The translations under genes were made by a program, and so were the position numbers. From Chroococcus sp. FPU101 (GTDB lineage Bacteria > Cyanobacteriota > Cyanobacteriia > Cyanobacteriales > Microcystaceae): a stretch of DNA of 64,000 nucleotides. Positions 63,705 through 64,000 of the stretch are shown here, piece after piece. Numbering within the stretch: position 1 is the stretch's first letter; each line of letters starts with the position of its first letter. Under the pieces are notes generated by a model, which ran no database searches, was not told where the DNA came from, and saw only the letters and a list, made by a program, of their open reading frames with translations. The stretch is from the NCBI RefSeq assembly GCF_017312365.1, contig NZ_BLJI01000023.1, positions 1 through 64,000 of the forward strand. The letters are read 5' to 3'.

Positions 63705-64000
63705 ATGAAAACTCCCTCAGTTTGGCAAGTTGGAAGTATATTAATTATCGGTGTTTTAGCGATCGCAATGACGGCTATTTTTATTCGTCTTGCTACCGAT
63801 ACAGCACGAATCAAAGGAGTCGGTTTTAGTCTTTTCCTTGCGGCTTCCCGATTAATTATAGCAGCAGTGATTCTTTTACCGACTTGGAAAAGCTTAAAAC
63901 AGCAGAAAGTCCCCAGAAATGCCTATTATTACTCAATAGCAGCAGGATTTACCCTAGCGTTACATTTCGCAACGTGGATCACATCACTTTCTTATACGTC
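63705..64000 (+). CDS. EamA/DMT family transporter (partial, 5' end)
   Basis: 98 codons before the window ends, ATG 63705. KTPSVWQVGSILIIGVLAIA then MTAIFIRLATDTARIKGVGF, AASRLIIAAVILLP and AAGFTLALHFATWITSLSYT show the first helices of a drug/metabolite transporter (EamA) with the conserved HFATWI(T/S)SL. Exporter of amino acids or metabolites by family. No ribosome site is possible in the two bases before the facing start; the RBS would lie inside the DUF1823 gene, where none is evident. Confidence 0.85.
   Translation, partial: MKTPSVWQVGSILIIGVLAIAMTAIFIRLATDTARIKGVGFSLFLAASRLIIAAVILLPTWKSLKQQKVPRNAYYYSIAAGFTLALHFATWITSLSYT

Overview
The window is a stretch of AT-rich cyanobacterial chromosome. 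The evidence is the GCGATCGC (HIP1) octamer, which I count 14 times; a ferrochelatase carrying the cyanobacterial chlorophyll-binding tail; SufR divergent from sufBCDS; type III glutamine synthetase GlnN; a PirA-like PII-interacting peptide; and many Uma2, DUF29, DUF1823 and DUF6887/6888-type genes. I cannot place it below phylum level from sequence alone. No rRNA, intact tRNA, CRISPR array or intact transposase is visible.

Layout. 1-1.2 kb: end of a probable integrated element, holding a frameshifted Tse2-like toxin, an intact helical partner gene and a 3' fragment of tRNA-Phe as the likely attachment scar. 1.3-1.9 kb: a collapsed metal P-type ATPase whose operator survives. 2-22.8 kb: mostly housekeeping (PAP2 phosphatase, miaB, two tandem histidine phosphatases, yqeG, a methyltransferase, hemH, a two-partner-secretion exoprotein, a degenerate histidine kinase, NurA, HAD, two Uma2 proteins, metH, Bax1-like DUF790, a TPR protein). 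22.8-26.1 kb and 31.9-33.7 kb: two accessory patches rich in toxin/antitoxin-type small genes, many broken. Between them sits the Fe-S operon sufR / sufBCDS with two SufR-type operators.

34-41 kb: DUF1622/DUF202 membrane genes, cytoplasmic alpha-amylase, a PirA-like gene with an NtcA-type site, SAM hydroxide adenosyltransferase, a prepilin-like protein and an orphan potB-potC pair. 41-51 kb: an envelope polysaccharide locus (polysaccharide co-polymerase with a degenerate kinase, WecG-type transferase, flippase, Fe(II)/2OG oxygenase, O-antigen-ligase/polymerase-like protein, cyclic-peptide-type ABC exporter, GT2). 51-64 kb: tyrA, hisS, glnN, a chimeric DUF29 remnant/CBS-tRNA nucleotidyltransferase, an MBOAT-SGNH pair, DUF1823 and the start of an EamA transporter.

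The most striking pattern is repeated toxin death beside intact partner genes. The Tse2-like toxin has one extra base, a DUF6883 gene has an in-frame TGA, and a second DUF6883-like gene has an in-frame TAG, while the adjacent partner (a helical protein, DUF4926, and a DUF4926-like protein respectively) stays open. A fourth, intact toxin/immunity-like pair sits between the complete 3' end of an acetyltransferase gene and a roughly 92 percent identical second copy of that 3' end, which looks like an insertion scar. Family assignments are from memory of conserved motifs; no database search was run.
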